DNA of 64,000 nucleotides from Gammaproteobacteria bacterium (GCA_012960535.1 DUBB01000050.1:1-64000); one strand, 5' to 3'. Numbered from the stretch's first letter, positions 7,508 to 17,799 are shown. Notes: generated from the sequence alone by a model not told the origin. Numbers and translations: made by a program.

Positions 7508-10500
7508 ATGTTGCAAATCAATGGTGGACCCGCATTCTCTGCTTTTCGAACCAGGAAGCTTCAATATTCCATCGATGCTGCGGATATTCCTGCTGTACTG
7601 ATTGCAACCAGATTCGAGCATCTGGTTGATCTTATCGAGCCTCTGGAAAATGCCGAGGTCAGCAAGCTAGAGCGTCTTTTAACATACGGCGCAAAGCCGG
7701 ATGATCCTTTGAATGCAGATGAAATCGATCCGCTTTTTAATCTGGAATTGCTGGTTATTCCAAGAATTGGAACGATTTCCCCGTGGAGCTCAAAGGCAAC
7801 GGATATTGCGCAGATCTGTGGCCTCAGCAGGGTGAGGAGAATAGAACGCGGTGTTTCTTATGCTTTTGGGCTTGAGGCAGCCTTGACTGCTACCCAGCAG
7901 TCACAATTAGCAGAGTTGATTCATGACCGCATGATCGAAGAGGTTTTGGATAATGCAGCGTCAGCTGATGCGATCTTTGAGTCAGGCAGTCCTCAGCCGT
8001 TAGCCAGAGTGCCTTTATTGGTTGATGGCCAGCAGGCACTGGTTTTAGCTAATCAGACGCTTGGTCTAGCATTGGCAGAGGACGAAATTGTCTATCTCAG
8101 TCAGGCCTTTAACGAGATGGGCAGGGATCCAACCGATGTTGAACTGATGATGTTTGCCCAGGCCAATTCTGAGCATTGCCGACATAAGACTTTCAGGGCG
8201 ACCTGGACGGTTGATGGCCACGCTCAAGAACATAGCCTGATGGATATGATTCAGAACACTTATCAAGCCTCCCAGGGAGCCGGTGTGTTAAGCGCCTACG
8301 AAGATAATGCCTCGGTGATTGCAGGTTTTCAGTCGGCCAGATTTTTCCCGAATCCACAAAACCAATCCTACGAGTTCGTTCATGAGCAGGTACCCATACT
8401 CATGAAAGTCGAAACGCACAATCATCCGACTGCAATAGCCCCTTTCCCGGGCGCTGCAACCGGTTCCGGTGGAGAGATCAGGGATGAAGGCGCAGTTGGC
8501 CGGGGATCAAGGCCGAAAGCCGGATTGACCGGGTTTTCAGTTTCCAATTTAGAGTTACCTGATTTGCCTGAACCCTGGGAAACTAAATACGGCAAGCCTG
8601 ACCGAATTGTATCCGCTTTAGATATTATGATCGATGGCCCGCTAGGTGGGGCTGCCTTTAATAATGAGTTTGGGCGACCTAACCTTTGCGGTTACTTCAG
8701 AACTTTTGAACAGACCTTTGCAGGAGAACGGCGAGGCTATCATAAGCCAATTATGATAGCTGGAGGATTGGGCAATGTTCGGCAACAACATGTCGAGAAA
8801 GGACCGGTGAATGTAGGGTCGGCCTTAGTAGTACTGGGCGGACCAGCAATGTTGATTGGTCTGGGTGGCGGGGCAGCTTCCTCCATGGCCACAGGAACAG
8901 CTCACGCTGATCTGGATTTTGCCAGTGTACAACGAGGTAATGCGGAGATGGAACATCGTTGTCAGGAAGTCATCGACCGTTGCTGGCAGTTGGGTGAAGC
9001 TAATCCTATCCAGTTTATCCATGATGTTGGTGCCGGTGGTTTGTCTAATGCCTTACCCGAACTGGTTAAAGACGGCGGGCGTGGCGGCTTGTTTGAATTG
9101 CGTGATATCCCGAATGCGGAATTAGGTATGACGCCATTGGAAATCTGGTGCAACGAAGCCCAGGAACGCTATGTAATGGCAGTAAATGAACAGGATCTTG
9201 CCCAGTTTAAAGAGATTTGTCTGCGAGAACGTTGTCCTGTTGCCGTGGTAGGCACAGCCATTGACCAACTTCATCTCGAAGTAAGTGATCGATTGCTGCA
9301 GGAGAAACCCGTGGACCTACCCATGGATGTCTTGTTTGGCAAGCCGCCGCGGATGCATAAAGAGGTAAGGCGGCCACTTCAGGGGGGGAAAGACCCTGAG
9401 TTAACGATTGATCTGGTTGAGGCAACTCATCGAGTTCTAGGCCATCCCGCTGTGGCCAGTAAATCGTTCTTAATAACCATCGGTGATCGCAGTGTCGGAG
9501 GCCTGGTTGCGCGAGATCAATTTATCGGACCCTGGCAGGTTCCGGTTGCAGATGTGGCTGTGACGGCGACGACCTTTGAAGGGATCACAGGTGAGGCGAT
9601 GTCCATGGGTGAGCGTAGCCCTGTTGCTCTGCTGGATAGTCCGAGCTCCGGGCGATTGGCCGTGGCAGAGGCTATCACCAATATAGCTGCTGCAAAGATT
9701 AAAGATTTGCGGGACGTTAAGTTGTCAGCGAACTGGATGGCTGCAAGTGGTCATCCAGGTGAGGACGCTAACCTGTTTGACACAGTTTATGCCCTTGGTA
9801 TGGAACTTTGCCCAGGATTAGGGATTTGTATCCCTGTTGGCAAGGACTCCATGTCTATGAAGACCCGCTGGCAGGCAAATGATGAAGCCAGGGAGGTAAC
9901 CTCCCCGCTGTCGGTTGTTATATCGGCCTTTGCGCCTGTGACAGATATTGAAGATACCCTGACAGCGCAATTGCTGTCTCAGCCGAGTCAATTGATTCTG
10001 ATCGATCTGTCTGCGGGTAAGCAGCGGCTGGGAGGCTCTATTTTACTTGAGTGCTGCTCTCAGATGGGTCGACAGGTTCCCGATCTGGACCAGCCGGAGG
10101 TGCTACGGGCATTTTTCCAGCTTGTCCAGGATGATGGCTTTCGTCAGCATATCCTGGCTTATCACGATCGTTCCGATGGTGGGTTAATGGCAACGCTATC
10201 GGAAATGAGTTTTGCAGGTCATTGTGGTCTGGATATTATTGTAGATCGACAAAGTGAACCGCTGGCTTTTTTGTTTAACGAAGAGTTGGGAGCAGTTCTG
10301 CAAGTTGCCGAAGATCAAGTAAACACCGTTTTAGCCGGGATAAAGAACTGCGGATTAGAGGCAAGCTCAGTCGCTAGGATTAGGCATGATCAAAATATAA
10401 GGGTCGTCCAGGAAGACAGGGAAATCGCCCGATTCAGCCGCACTGTGCTTCAGCAGCGCTGGTCCCAGGTGAGCTACCAGATTCAGAGGCTGCGGGATAA

Positions 10501-11398
10501 CCCGGACTGTGCCGATGAGGCGTTTGCCGGCCTGGCTGCGGCCAATGACCCTGGCTTGTCAGTGGGCTTGACCTACGCCTGGGACCAGTCGTCGCAGTTG
10601 GCCACTATTAATATTAATAAAGGGGTCCGTCCTCGTGTCGCCATATTGAGAGAACAGGGTGTCAATAGCCAGGTTGAGATGGCAGCTGCATTCGTGCAGG
10701 CCGGATTTGATGCAGTTGATGTTCATATGAGCGATTTGTTATCTGGCTCGATTGATCTTAATGGTTTCAAGGGCATGGTCGCCTGTGGTGGGTTTTCCTA
10801 TGGCGATGTGCTGGGTGCGGGTGAAGGCTGGGCAAAATCGATCCTATTTAACGGGCGAGTACGAAATTCATTCCAGGCTTTTTTTGAGCGAACGGATACT
10901 TTTACCTTAGGAGTCTGCAACGGTTGCCAGATGCTGTCAGCTGTCAAGGCGTTGATTCCGGGGGCGGCGCTTTGGCCTAGATTTGTCGGAAATCGCTCCG
11001 AACAGTTTGAAGCCCGATTTTCACTGGTGCAGATTCAGGAAAGTCCATCGATTTTACTGCGTGGAATGGCCGGTTCACATATGCCAGTTGTGGTTTCTCA
11101 TGGCGAAGGCAGGGCTGAATTTCCTCTGGGTGGATATGATCAACTCAACCAGGCTGGGTTAGCAGCGATGCACTTTGTGGATCATGAGTTGCAAACAGCA
11201 ACCCGATACCCTGAGAATCCGAATGGTTCAGTTCATGGATTAACGGCGATTAGCTCGCTGGATGGCCGGGTGACCGCTATGATGCCTCATCCAGAGCGTG
11301 TCTACAGGACCAGTCAATGGTCATGGAGCCCTGTATCCTATGGAGAATTTAGCCCCTGGATGAAACTGTTTTGTAACGGTCGGGCTTGGCTCGATTAA
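7508..11398 (+). CDS. purL: Phosphoribosylformylglycinamidine synthase PurL (large, single-chain form)
   Basis: 1296 residues, the usual length of the single-chain proteobacterial enzyme. It makes FGAM from FGAR, glutamine and ATP in the fourth step of purine synthesis. The N-terminal domain and linker lead to the first AIRS-type synthetase domain ([15 protein letters not shown], then [28 protein letters not shown]). The second synthetase half includes [16 protein letters not shown] and [15 protein letters not shown]. The C-terminal class I glutamine amidotransferase has the nucleophile in GVCNGCQML and the HPE of MMPHPERV. No frameshift or gap was seen. It converges with the Nudix gene downstream. 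Confidence 0.97.
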   Translation: MLQINGGPAFSAFRTRKLQYSIDAADIPAVLIATRFEHLVDLIEPLENAEVSKLERLLTYGAKPDDPLNADEIDPLFNLELLVIPRIGTISPWSSKATDIAQICGLSRVRRIERGVSYAFGLEAALTATQQSQLAELIHDRMIEEVLDNAASADAIFESGSPQPLARVPLLVDGQQALVLANQTLGLALAEDEIVYLSQAFNEMGRDPTDVELMMFAQANSEHCRHKTFRATWTVDGHAQEHSLMDMIQNTYQASQGAGVLSAYEDNASVIAGFQSARFFPNPQNQSYEFVHEQVPILMKVETHNHPTAIAPFPGAATGSGGEIRDEGAVGRGSRPKAGLTGFSVSNLELPDLPEPWETKYGKPDRIVSALDIMIDGPLGGAAFNNEFGRPNLCGYFRTFEQTFAGERRGYHKPIMIAGGLGNVRQQHVEKGPVNVGSALVVLGGPAMLIGLGGGAASSMATGTAHADLDFASVQRGNAEMEHRCQEVIDRCWQLGEANPIQFIHDVGAGGLSNALPELVKDGGRGGLFELRDIPNAELGMTPLEIWCNEAQERYVMAVNEQDLAQFKEICLRERCPVAVVGTAIDQLHLEVSDRLLQEKPVDLPMDVLFGKPPRMHKEVRRPLQGGKDPELTIDLVEATHRVLGHPAVASKSFLITIGDRSVGGLVARDQFIGPWQVPVADVAVTATTFEGITGEAMSMGERSPVALLDSPSSGRLAVAEAITNIAAAKIKDLRDVKLSANWMAASGHPGEDANLFDTVYALGMELCPGLGICIPVGKDSMSMKTRWQANDEAREVTSPLSVVISAFAPVTDIEDTLTAQLLSQPSQLILIDLSAGKQRLGGSILLECCSQMGRQVPDLDQPEVLRAFFQLVQDDGFRQHILAYHDRSDGGLMATLSEMSFAGHCGLDIIVDRQSEPLAFLFNEELGAVLQVAEDQVNTVLAGIKNCGLEASSVARIRHDQNIRVVQEDREIARFSRTVLQQRWSQVSYQIQRLRDNPDCADEAFAGLAAANDPGLSVGLTYAWDQSSQLATININKGVRPRVAILREQGVNSQVEMAAAFVQAGFDAVDVHMSDLLSGSIDLNGFKGMVACGGFSYGDVLGAGEGWAKSILFNGRVRNSFQAFFERTDTFTLGVCNGCQMLSAVKALIPGAALWPRFVGNRSEQFEARFSLVQIQESPSILLRGMAGSHMPVVVSHGEGRAEFPLGGYDQLNQAGLAAMHFVDHELQTATRYPENPNGSVHGLTAISSLDGRVTAMMPHPERVYRTSQWSWSPVSYGEFSPWMKLFCNGRAWLD

Positions 11399-11426
11399 TT
11401 TATTTCTGGTGCAACTGCTCGTATAT

Positions 11427-11445
11427 AGGCCAATATTTTTGGTCT
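11427..11445. terminator. Possible hairpin between convergent genes (weak)
   Basis: AGGCCAA (11427-11433) and TTGGTCT (11439-11445) form a 7-bp stem with one G-U pair and a 5-base loop. It lies in the 79-base gap between convergent purL and the Nudix gene. No clear T-run follows on either strand. Confidence 0.25.
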
Positions 11446-11477
11446 AATGCAATGCTGTCTATGAAGTAGAGGCTATA

Positions 11478-12020
11478 TTATTTTTTGTCTGGAACGATAA
11501 TATTCTGCTCATGAAACCGAAAGCTGTCGTTGCGACGATCGTCAAAGAAGTGTTTTAGTGTTTCGCTCACTGACGGGAAGGAAATCTCGTCCCAGGGGAT
11601 ATCTTCTTCGGTAAACAGTTCTGTTTGGGTGGTTTCTATGCCCGGATAAAACGATAAATCCAATAATTGGGCGCGGTAAAAGATATAGACTTGTGAGATA
11701 TGGGGGACACTGAATAGCGTATAGAGTTCGATGATTCTGATTTTTGCATTGGCTTCTTCGGTTGTCTCCCTGATTGCGCCCTCTTCAACGGTCTCACCAT
11801 ATTCAAGAAAGCCAGCAGGCAGCGTCCATTTACCTAGTCTGGGTTGTATAGCACGCTTGCACAGCAGTACTTTTTCTTCATAGATGGGTAGACAGCCCGC
11901 AATGATTCTTGGGTTTTGGTAGTGTATGGTGTGACAGGCGCTACAGACATAGCGCAGGCGATTGTCGCCGCCTGGAATATTTTGGAGCAAGCTTGCGCCG
12001 CATTGACCGCAGAATTTCAT
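11478..12020 (-). CDS. Nudix hydrolase with N-terminal zinc ribbon
   Basis: 180 residues. A zinc ribbon (Cys4, Cys7, Cys26, Cys29) precedes a Nudix domain whose box runs from Gly70 (GFLEYGETVEEGAIRETTEE). The Arg-Glu and Glu-Glu residues that bind metal are present, but the usual Gly near the end of the box is Asn. The layout resembles the NADH pyrophosphatase NudC core, without its full N-terminal domain, and matches many proteins annotated as ADP-ribose or dinucleotide pyrophosphatases. The exact substrate is not predictable. It is divergent from the second Nudix gene, sharing a 42-base gap. Confidence 0.82.
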   Translation of the reverse strand: MKFCGQCGASLLQNIPGGDNRLRYVCSACHTIHYQNPRIIAGCLPIYEEKVLLCKRAIQPRLGKWTLPAGFLEYGETVEEGAIRETTEEANAKIRIIELYTLFSVPHISQVYIFYRAQLLDLSFYPGIETTQTELFTEEDIPWDEISFPSVSETLKHFFDDRRNDSFRFHEQNIIVPDKK

Positions 12021-12062
12021 GGACGCAGTATATACGCCTTAAGGTTCTCCACTCAATGAGAG

Positions 12063-12638
12063 TTGCTTTTGATTGAAGAAATAACATTGCGATTGGCCGC
12101 CTACCACCCTGCCGAGCGTCCTGCCGAGCACCAGCATAGAGATGTTGCTGCTGTTCTAGTGCCGCTTCGGTCAGGTCCGAAACCGTCTGTGGTATTAACG
12201 CAGAGATCTTCCGGATTGAGTAGCCATGCTGGCGAAGTTGCCTGGCCTGGAGGCAAGGCCGACCCTGACGATGCCTCTCTGGTTGACACCGTTTTAAGAG
12301 AAACGCAGGAAGAAATTGGTCTGCAGGCCCAGGATATAGAACTGGTAGGCAGACTGGCTTCCTTTGTTTCCAAGTATGGCTTGTGGGTTACACCGTTTGT
12401 GGGCCTGGTCCACCCGGAAACCGCTCTGCAGGCGAATCCCGATGAAATTGAAAATATATTTGAGGTCCCGCTGCAATATTTGCTAAACGACCCAAGAGTG
12501 GCCACCGAGCAGCTTGATCGACATAACGAGGTACAGTTTGCGCCAGTTTATGAATACCAAAATTTCAGAATTTGGGGATTAACTGCCTTGATTCTGGAAG
12601 ATTTTATGAAATTTGGTATGGGCATTGGGGTCAGATGA
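12063..12638 (+). CDS. CoA pyrophosphatase-type Nudix hydrolase (NudL-like)
   Basis: 191 residues. The motif that defines the CoA pyrophosphatase group is present before the Nudix box: VVLTQRSSGLSSHAGEVAWPGG (about 43-64), followed by the box with RETQEEIGL (79-87). Such enzymes cleave CoA to 4'-phosphopantetheine and 3',5'-ADP. No in-frame ATG lies near the N-terminus. The frame opens at TTG 12063, and a second TTG at 12069 sits at a better distance from GAGAG, so the true start may be two codons later. The product ends with a segment shared by the family, FRIWGLTALIL. Confidence 0.85.
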   Translation: MLLIEEITLRLAAYHPAERPAEHQHRDVAAVLVPLRSGPKPSVVLTQRSSGLSSHAGEVAWPGGKADPDDASLVDTVLRETQEEIGLQAQDIELVGRLASFVSKYGLWVTPFVGLVHPETALQANPDEIENIFEVPLQYLLNDPRVATEQLDRHNEVQFAPVYEYQNFRIWGLTALILEDFMKFGMGIGVR

Positions 12639-12680
12639 TTATGTTAGTATTTGTTAAATCATTTGGCTTACGGGGAATTC

Positions 12681-13202
12681 ATGATTTATCAGTTGGATGA
12701 AAGAGTACCGGAATTAGCAGAGGGATACTGGATAGCAGAAGGTGCCATTGTTATCGGATCGGTTAGATTGCTAGCTAATTCGAGTGTCTGGTTTAACGCC
12801 GTCATCAGGGGTGATAATGATATTATTACCGTAGGAGAAAATTCGAATATTCAGGATTGTGCTGTTCTGCATACCGATGGTGGTTACCCTTTAACCATTG
12901 GCAGGAATGTCACCGTGGGTCATCAGGTAATGCTGCATGGTTGCTCAGTGGGTAATAACTCCCTGATTGGTATTAATTCGGTGGTGTTGAATGGCGCTCG
13001 AATTGGTAACAATTGCCTGATAGGCGCAAATGCCTTGATTCCTGAGGGTAAGGAAATTCCTGATGGGTCGCTGGTGATGGGCTCGCCTGGCAAGGTCATC
13101 AGGCAGTTGTCAAGCGAGCAGATTAAAGCGGTGGAGATGAGTGCGCTGTATTACGTGGACAACGCACGGCGCTACAGATCAGGGCTAAGCCGGATGACCT
13201 GA
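12681..13202 (+). CDS. Gamma-class carbonic anhydrase-like protein (left-handed beta-helix)
   Basis: 173 residues from the ATG at 12681, which has CGGGGAA upstream; the open frame starts earlier at a TTG without support. Hexapeptide repeats run through most of the chain. The three His ligands of the gamma carbonic anhydrase family are present: His64 (VLHTD), His81 and His86 (VGHQVMLHG). It is of the YrdA/PaaY/CaiE-like type, a trimer; some members have carbonic anhydrase activity and others act as thioesterases or have no known activity. It is immediately downstream of the CoA pyrophosphatase gene (42 bases), so the two may be co-transcribed. Confidence 0.88.
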   Translation: MIYQLDERVPELAEGYWIAEGAIVIGSVRLLANSSVWFNAVIRGDNDIITVGENSNIQDCAVLHTDGGYPLTIGRNVTVGHQVMLHGCSVGNNSLIGINSVVLNGARIGNNCLIGANALIPEGKEIPDGSLVMGSPGKVIRQLSSEQIKAVEMSALYYVDNARRYRSGLSRMT

Positions 13203-13251
13203 CCCTGGCAGGCGCTAATATCAGCAGTATATTTTCGCCGCCATTGTGGTT

Positions 13252-13257
13252 TATAAT
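13252..13257 (+). promoter_or_regulatory. Possible -10 box of the leuA leader promoter
   Basis: A perfect TATAAT lies 6 bases before the ATG of the putative leader peptide. If used, transcription would start at about 13264, making the leader mRNA nearly leaderless. No good -35 was seen at 16-18 bases upstream (the region reads ATATTT), so the call is tentative. Confidence 0.35.
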
Positions 13258-13263
13258 TTAACG

Positions 13264-13362
13264 ATGATGAACTTTGATTCCTCAACTTTGTCCCCTTTGG
13301 CTTGCTGCATTAGCAGGTCAGCACTGATCTGTGCGCGTCTACTGCTACCACTGCCGTTGTAG
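13264..13362 (+). CDS. Putative leuA leader peptide (Leu-rich, attenuation type)
   Basis: A 32-codon ORF just upstream of leuA. It starts ATG-ATG and ends CGT CTA CTG CTA CCA CTG CCG TTG TAG, so five of the last seven codons are Leu (peptide end RLLLPLPL), two of them the often rare CTA. Ribosome stalling at Leu codons in a leader peptide is the known control of leuABCD in enterobacteria. The stop lies 62 bases before the leuA ATG. Sequences around the Leu codons and stop can fold (GCCG 13353-13356 with CGGC 13364-13367; TAGG 13360-13363 with CCTA 13367-13370). No ribosome site is evident, and no classic T-run terminator follows, so control might act on leuA translation. Inference from composition and position. 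Confidence 0.5.
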   Translation: MMNFDSSTLSPLACCISRSALICARLLLPLPL

Positions 13363-13397
13363 GCGGCCTATACAAACTCCTGCATTGTCTTTTGAAA

Positions 13398-13411
13398 CTC
13401 GTTTCGACGAG
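13398..13411 (+). promoter_or_regulatory. Stem-loop between leader peptide and leuA
   Basis: CTCGT (13398-13402) and ACGAG (13407-13411) pair perfectly around a TTCG tetraloop, a very stable loop type. It lies 13 bases before the leuA ATG at 13425. It is followed by AAAACTTCA, not by a T-run, so it is not a canonical terminator. It could affect leuA translation initiation or be part of an attenuator. The role is inferred. Confidence 0.4.
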
Positions 13412-13424
13412 AAAACTTCAATGA

Positions 13425-15152
13425 ATGAGAATAAGTAATATGAACAGTAATACCAGAGTAAAAGCACCGGAGCAGGCCGTTGATAAAACGATGCCTTTTC
13501 ATAAATACAAGCCGTTTGAGCCTATCGCGTTGAAGGATAGAACCTGGCCCGATCAGGTTATCAGCCAGGCACCACGCTGGTGCAGTGTGGACCTGAGGGA
13601 TGGCAATCAGGCGCTGATAGAACCCATGTCTCCTGCACAAAAACAGCAAATGTATGATCTTCTTGTGGCGCTGGGTTTCAAGGAAATTGAAGTCGGTTTT
13701 CCGGCAGCATCGCAAGCAGATTTTGATTTTGTGCGCAATATTATTGAAGGTGGTTTAATCCCCGTGGGTGTGACTATTCAGGTATTGTGCCAGGCTAGGA
13801 AAGAGCTTATCACCAGAACTTGTGAGGCCGTTCAGGGTGCCCGCGATGTTGTATTCCATTTATATAATTCGACGTCTACTTTGCAGCGTAAAGTTGTTTT
13901 TGGTATGTCCCGCGAGGAAATTATTAAGCTTGCGACCGATGCGACCGCGCTGGTCAAAGAGTACACCCAGCCCTTGGTGGATGCGGGTACCAATGTCATT
14001 CTCGAGTATTCACCGGAGAGCTACACGGCTACAGAAATGGATTTTGCGGTTGAAATCTGCGCCGCCGTGATGGAAGTCTGGCAGCCGACAGCGGAAAACA
14101 AAATCATATTGAATCTGCCATCTACTGTGGAGATGGCTACGCCCAACGTCTATGCAGACCAGATAGAATATTTTATTCGTCAATTACCCGAGCGGCATAC
14201 GGCTGTGATTAGTCTGCACACGCACAATGATCGAGGCACAGGAGTCGCAGCTTCAGAACTGGGTTTGATGGCTGGTGCAGAACGTATTGAGGGTACCTTG
14301 TTTGGTAATGGCGAGCGAACGGGTAATTGCGATCTCATTACAATGGCCATGAATTTGTTTTCTCAGGGCATCGATCCGGAACTTTATCTTTCGGATATGC
14401 CGGGCATTGTGGCGGTTTCTGAAAGTTGTACCAAGATACCCATTCATGTGAGGCAGCCGTATGCGGGCGAATTAGTGTTCACTGCGTTTTCGGGGTCTCA
14501 CCAGGATGCCATTCGTAAAGGCATGTCACATGTGGAATCTGGCTCAGATGGGGCTTGGGAGGTACCTTACCTGCCTATTGATCCGGCTGATGTTGGTGGT
14601 TCTTATCGAGAAACGGTAAGGGTAAACAGTCAATCCGGCAAGGGCGGAGTTGCCTTCATTCTTGAGCATTACTTTGGCGTGCAGTTACCCAGAGAAATCC
14701 TGTTGGAATTGAGTCCGATCATACAGGCCGTATCTGAAGTCGATGGCGGTGAATTAAAACCCGAAACCATTTGGAATACTTTTGTAAACGAATTTGTCGA
14801 AGTCAAAGGTCCCTATCAGTTGTTGGACTATCAAATTCATACCATTGATATGGAGAGCGAAAAGTGTACAGCGCGTCTGGCTGTTTCGGAAAGTGAGGTT
14901 GATATCTCAGGTGAAGGGTCTGGTCCCATTGACGCCTTTGTAGCGGCACTTATTGAAACGCTCAATGAACCCTTGAATGTGGTGGATTATCAGGAATATG
15001 CATTAAATGAGGGCAGCGAGGCTCAAGCGATTAGTATTCTATCGATTTCCGATGATCTGCAACGTAAGTATTATGGTGTAGGTATCAGTAAGAACACCAC
15101 CACGGCGGCATTCAAATCGATTATTTCGGCGATTAACCGCAAATGGCGCTGA
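13425..15152 (+). CDS. leuA: 2-isopropylmalate synthase LeuA, long type
   Basis: 575 residues. First committed step of leucine synthesis: condenses 2-oxoisovalerate with acetyl-CoA. The N-terminal TIM-barrel has the DRE-TIM motif WCSVDLRDGNQAL with the catalytic Arg and the metal Asp, later SLHTHNDRGTG with the two metal His residues and FGNGERTGNCD. The C-terminal part has the regulatory (LeuA dimer) domain that binds leucine, so feedback inhibition is expected. The length and details match the longer type found in Actinobacteria, fungi and some proteobacteria, not the roughly 520-residue E. coli enzyme. ATG at 13440 is an equally good start. leuB, leuC and leuD are not adjacent. Confidence 0.95.
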   Translation: MRISNMNSNTRVKAPEQAVDKTMPFHKYKPFEPIALKDRTWPDQVISQAPRWCSVDLRDGNQALIEPMSPAQKQQMYDLLVALGFKEIEVGFPAASQADFDFVRNIIEGGLIPVGVTIQVLCQARKELITRTCEAVQGARDVVFHLYNSTSTLQRKVVFGMSREEIIKLATDATALVKEYTQPLVDAGTNVILEYSPESYTATEMDFAVEICAAVMEVWQPTAENKIILNLPSTVEMATPNVYADQIEYFIRQLPERHTAVISLHTHNDRGTGVAASELGLMAGAERIEGTLFGNGERTGNCDLITMAMNLFSQGIDPELYLSDMPGIVAVSESCTKIPIHVRQPYAGELVFTAFSGSHQDAIRKGMSHVESGSDGAWEVPYLPIDPADVGGSYRETVRVNSQSGKGGVAFILEHYFGVQLPREILLELSPIIQAVSEVDGGELKPETIWNTFVNEFVEVKGPYQLLDYQIHTIDMESEKCTARLAVSESEVDISGEGSGPIDAFVAALIETLNEPLNVVDYQEYALNEGSEAQAISILSISDDLQRKYYGVGISKNTTTAAFKSIISAINRKWR

Positions 15153-15257
15153 CGCTATGCTTGTTCGATTACTTCGGTTTTGCTTGAGACCAGAAGAATT
15201 TATTTGAGCTGATTGATGAATGCTTAAGGGCTAAAAGTAACTGGCAAGGAAGTGCAA

Positions 15258-16518
15258 TTGTCGGTTGAATTGGGAACTGACGGCATCATTCTGGTAGGCC
15301 GGTTGCTGGCTTTAGCAGTGGCTTTAAGCAGCGCTCTCTTATTTCGAGAGAGACAGCGAAGAGTGCTTGCAGATCGTAAATTTTTGAATTTTTTCATGGA
15401 GCGACTACCGCCATGACTTTACGGGGCGGGGCCGATGGCACAACGGTATTAATAATCAATGTAGTCTGTGAAAGCATGTAGCAGCTGACTGGCGGCCAAT
15501 TGGTCGGCAAGCGCTACAGTAAAATAATTCATTCTCGTAACGATGCGCTTCCTATCCCTGAATTGAATTTCTTACTTCCCAATACTGTCGCCCTGCGGAC
15601 TGTCTCTTCGACAGAAGCACCGCTGATCTTTGCTGGGAAGATATGTAAAACTGTGTTTCTCCACGATGTCACTGACAGGAAAACGCTGGAAGTGGACTTG
15701 CTTGAATCCCGGAATTCCCGGGAAAACCAGATTAAAGATCGAACGCTTTCGCTGGAGGAAAGCAGAAGTCGACTCACCATGGTAGTTGAACATTTTTTAG
15801 AAGGCTATGCATTGTTCGGTACTGATCACAGAATGATACTGGCTAATCGCAGGTTTCGCTCTCTTCTGCCGGAGATAACCCATCTGATTAAAGATGATAT
15901 CGCTGTTATGGAGATTTGGTCAGTGCATTAGCTAAGGGAGCCATTTTATCATTATCTGAAAATGCTGAGGATTTGCTTGAATGGTTTGAATCAAGTACTG
16001 ACAAGAGTATATCAACCATCGAGCTGTCCCTGAGCCATGATCGCTGGGAACATTGTACAATCAAGAATCTGCCAACTGGTTTTCAGATAATCACCCTGAC
16101 TGAGGTTACTGAATTGAGACTGGCGGTTGAAGCAGCAGAGCAAGCAACGGAACAGGTAAGTTAACAGAGTAACGAAAGCGTGCCAGACCGGGTCCTGGAT
16201 ACTTCTTCTCTCAGCGCTATTTTTGGCGACGATGAGCAGACCATTAAAGAACTTATAGAGGAGTTTATAGTATCTTCTGAGAAAACCATGACTGACCTGA
16301 GCGCGGCTGTTGATCAGGAATCTGCAGCCCAGGTTAAATCCTTGGCGCATAAATTAAAGTCATCCGCACGAACGGTGGGTGCTCATGTTCTTGCGGATCT
16401 GTGCGAGGCGCTTGAGGCAGCTGGTAAGGAAAAGAATTGGATAAAAATAAACGAAGCTGGACCCGCCGCTCTCATCGCTTTTAGTCATATTAGGGATAGA
16501 ATTCAAACAGGCCAGTGA
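15258..16518 (+). pseudogene. Decayed hybrid histidine kinase: membrane helix, PAS domains and HPt remain, kinase core missing
   Basis: Four pieces in two frames read as one former sensor protein. 15258-15416 encodes a TTG-started membrane helix (GRLLALAVALSSALLF) and stops. From 15413 the +2 frame begins a PAS domain (VLIINVVCESM), is cut by TAG at 15479 and continues in frame with QLTGGQLVGKRYSKIIH, then HDVTDRKTLE and a second PAS (VVEHFLEGYALFGTDHRMILANR). It ends at 15931. Near 15912-15925 the frame shifts: LVSALAKGAILSLSENAEDLL up to a TAA at 16162. After this, the same frame encodes an HPt domain (16180-16518) with HKLKSSARTVGA. The HisKA, ATPase and receiver domains expected between AEQATEQ and the HPt are absent. 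A solitary HPt protein could still be made from GTG 16180. Confidence 0.75.
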
Positions 16519-16530
16519 GATTGAACGGCA

Positions 16531-17799
16531 TCACAATTTACTAGCCCCCGGAGGGTATACGATCTTGGCTGTTCTGATCATGTTATCCTGTAATTGAATT
16601 ATCTCTATTCTATAGCCTTCCAGGGTCAGGCAGACTGGTGTTTCGGGTATGGTTTCCAGATATTCAGTGATCAGGCCGTTGAGTGTTTTAGGGCCATCCT
16701 GAGGCAAGTTCCAGCCAAGTGCTCGATTGATGCTTCTCACCGTAGCACCGCCATCGACGAGATACTCACCGTTCGGCTGGGGGTGGATATCACTGCTGGC
16801 TGAGGCCAGGTCGGTGGTAAACTCGCCCACAATTTCTTCTAGGATGTCTTCCAGCGTAACAATGCCCTGGATGTCGCCATATTCATCAACGACGAGGCCG
16901 ATACGTTCTTTTCTTTTTTGGAAATGGCGCAGTTGCGTCTGCAGAGGTGTACTCTCAGGTACGAAATAAGGCTCATCAACTTCCTGTAGTATAGCCGCTT
17001 TGTTGTATCCTTCTTCGGCTACAAAACGAATGGCATTACGGAGATGAAGGATGCCGATGATTTTATCAATGTCCTCTTTATAAACGGGCAGTCGGGTGTG
17101 TTGAGAGGCGCGCAGCAGGGCAGTAATCTCCTCTATGTCATCGTCAAGGTCAATACCGATAATTTCATTTCTCGGCACCATGATGTCATCGACAGTCACT
17201 TTGTCCAGATCCAGTACACCGAGCATCATATGCTGTGACTGAGACGGAATTTTTGAGCCTTCGAATACGACCGTTCTTAACTCATCCCGACTGAGATGAT
17301 CCTCCTCTGCTTCGCTCTGTTGCAGGCCGAAGATACTCAACAGACCATTGGCCAGACCGTTTACCATCCAGACCAGCGGATAAAATATCCAGAGTAGTGC
17401 TTGTAAAATGTAAGAAGACGGCAGTGCGACTTTTTCAGGGTACGCGGCGGCGATCGTTTTAGGTGCGACTTCAGCGAAAATTAGGAACACAACGGTGCAG
17501 ATAATCGGTGCCCAGACCACGCCATTTTCACCGAGTATCTCGATAGCGAGAACCGTCGCCAGAGAAGCGGCTGAGAAATTCACAAAATTATTGCCGATCA
17601 GAATGACGCCCAGGAGACGATCAGGGCGTTTGAGCAGTTTAGAAACGCGTTTAGCTCCACCGTTCCCCTGTTTCATCAGATGCCTCAACCGGTAACGATT
17701 GAGTGCCATCATGGCCGTTTCAGACGCAGAGAAGTAGGCGGATAAGATAATCAGGCTAATAATGGCTGAAAATAAGGTGCCAAGGGACGGGTCGTCCAA
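16531..17799 (-). CDS. corB: CNNM/CorB-type transporter (HlyC/CorC family)
   Basis: 422 residues: an N-terminal DUF21 (CNNM) membrane domain with about four hydrophobic segments (about 8-28, 62-85, 98-112, 128-152), then a CBS pair (MVPRNEIIGIDLDDD to GIVTLEDILEEIVGE) and a C-terminal CorC_HlyC domain (GEYLVDGGATVRSINRALGWNLP). The family includes magnesium transporters and regulators such as CorB and YfjD; transport in this protein is inferred. No ATG is available in frame, and the TTG at 17799 has GAGAG 8 bases upstream. It forms a leftward pair with ypjD, opposite ffh, an arrangement usual in gammaproteobacteria. Confidence 0.9.
   Translation of the reverse strand: MDDPSLGTLFSAIISLIILSAYFSASETAMMALNRYRLRHLMKQGNGGAKRVSKLLKRPDRLLGVILIGNNFVNFSAASLATVLAIEILGENGVVWAPIICTVVFLIFAEVAPKTIAAAYPEKVALPSSYILQALLWIFYPLVWMVNGLANGLLSIFGLQQSEAEEDHLSRDELRTVVFEGSKIPSQSQHMMLGVLDLDKVTVDDIMVPRNEIIGIDLDDDIEEITALLRASQHTRLPVYKEDIDKIIGILHLRNAIRFVAEEGYNKAAILQEVDEPYFVPESTPLQTQLRHFQKRKERIGLVVDEYGDIQGIVTLEDILEEIVGEFTTDLASASSDIHPQPNGEYLVDGGATVRSINRALGWNLPQDGPKTLNGLITEYLETIPETPVCLTLEGYRIEIIQLQDNMIRTAKIVYPPGASKL

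Noticed and set aside
12651-12680. Upstream TTG start for the carbonic anhydrase-like gene
   Set aside because: The ATG at 12681 has a ribosome site and gives the usual length; the extra residues are not family-like.
13421-13438. ATG at 13421 as leuA start
   Set aside because: It runs into a TAA after five codons and is out of frame with leuA.
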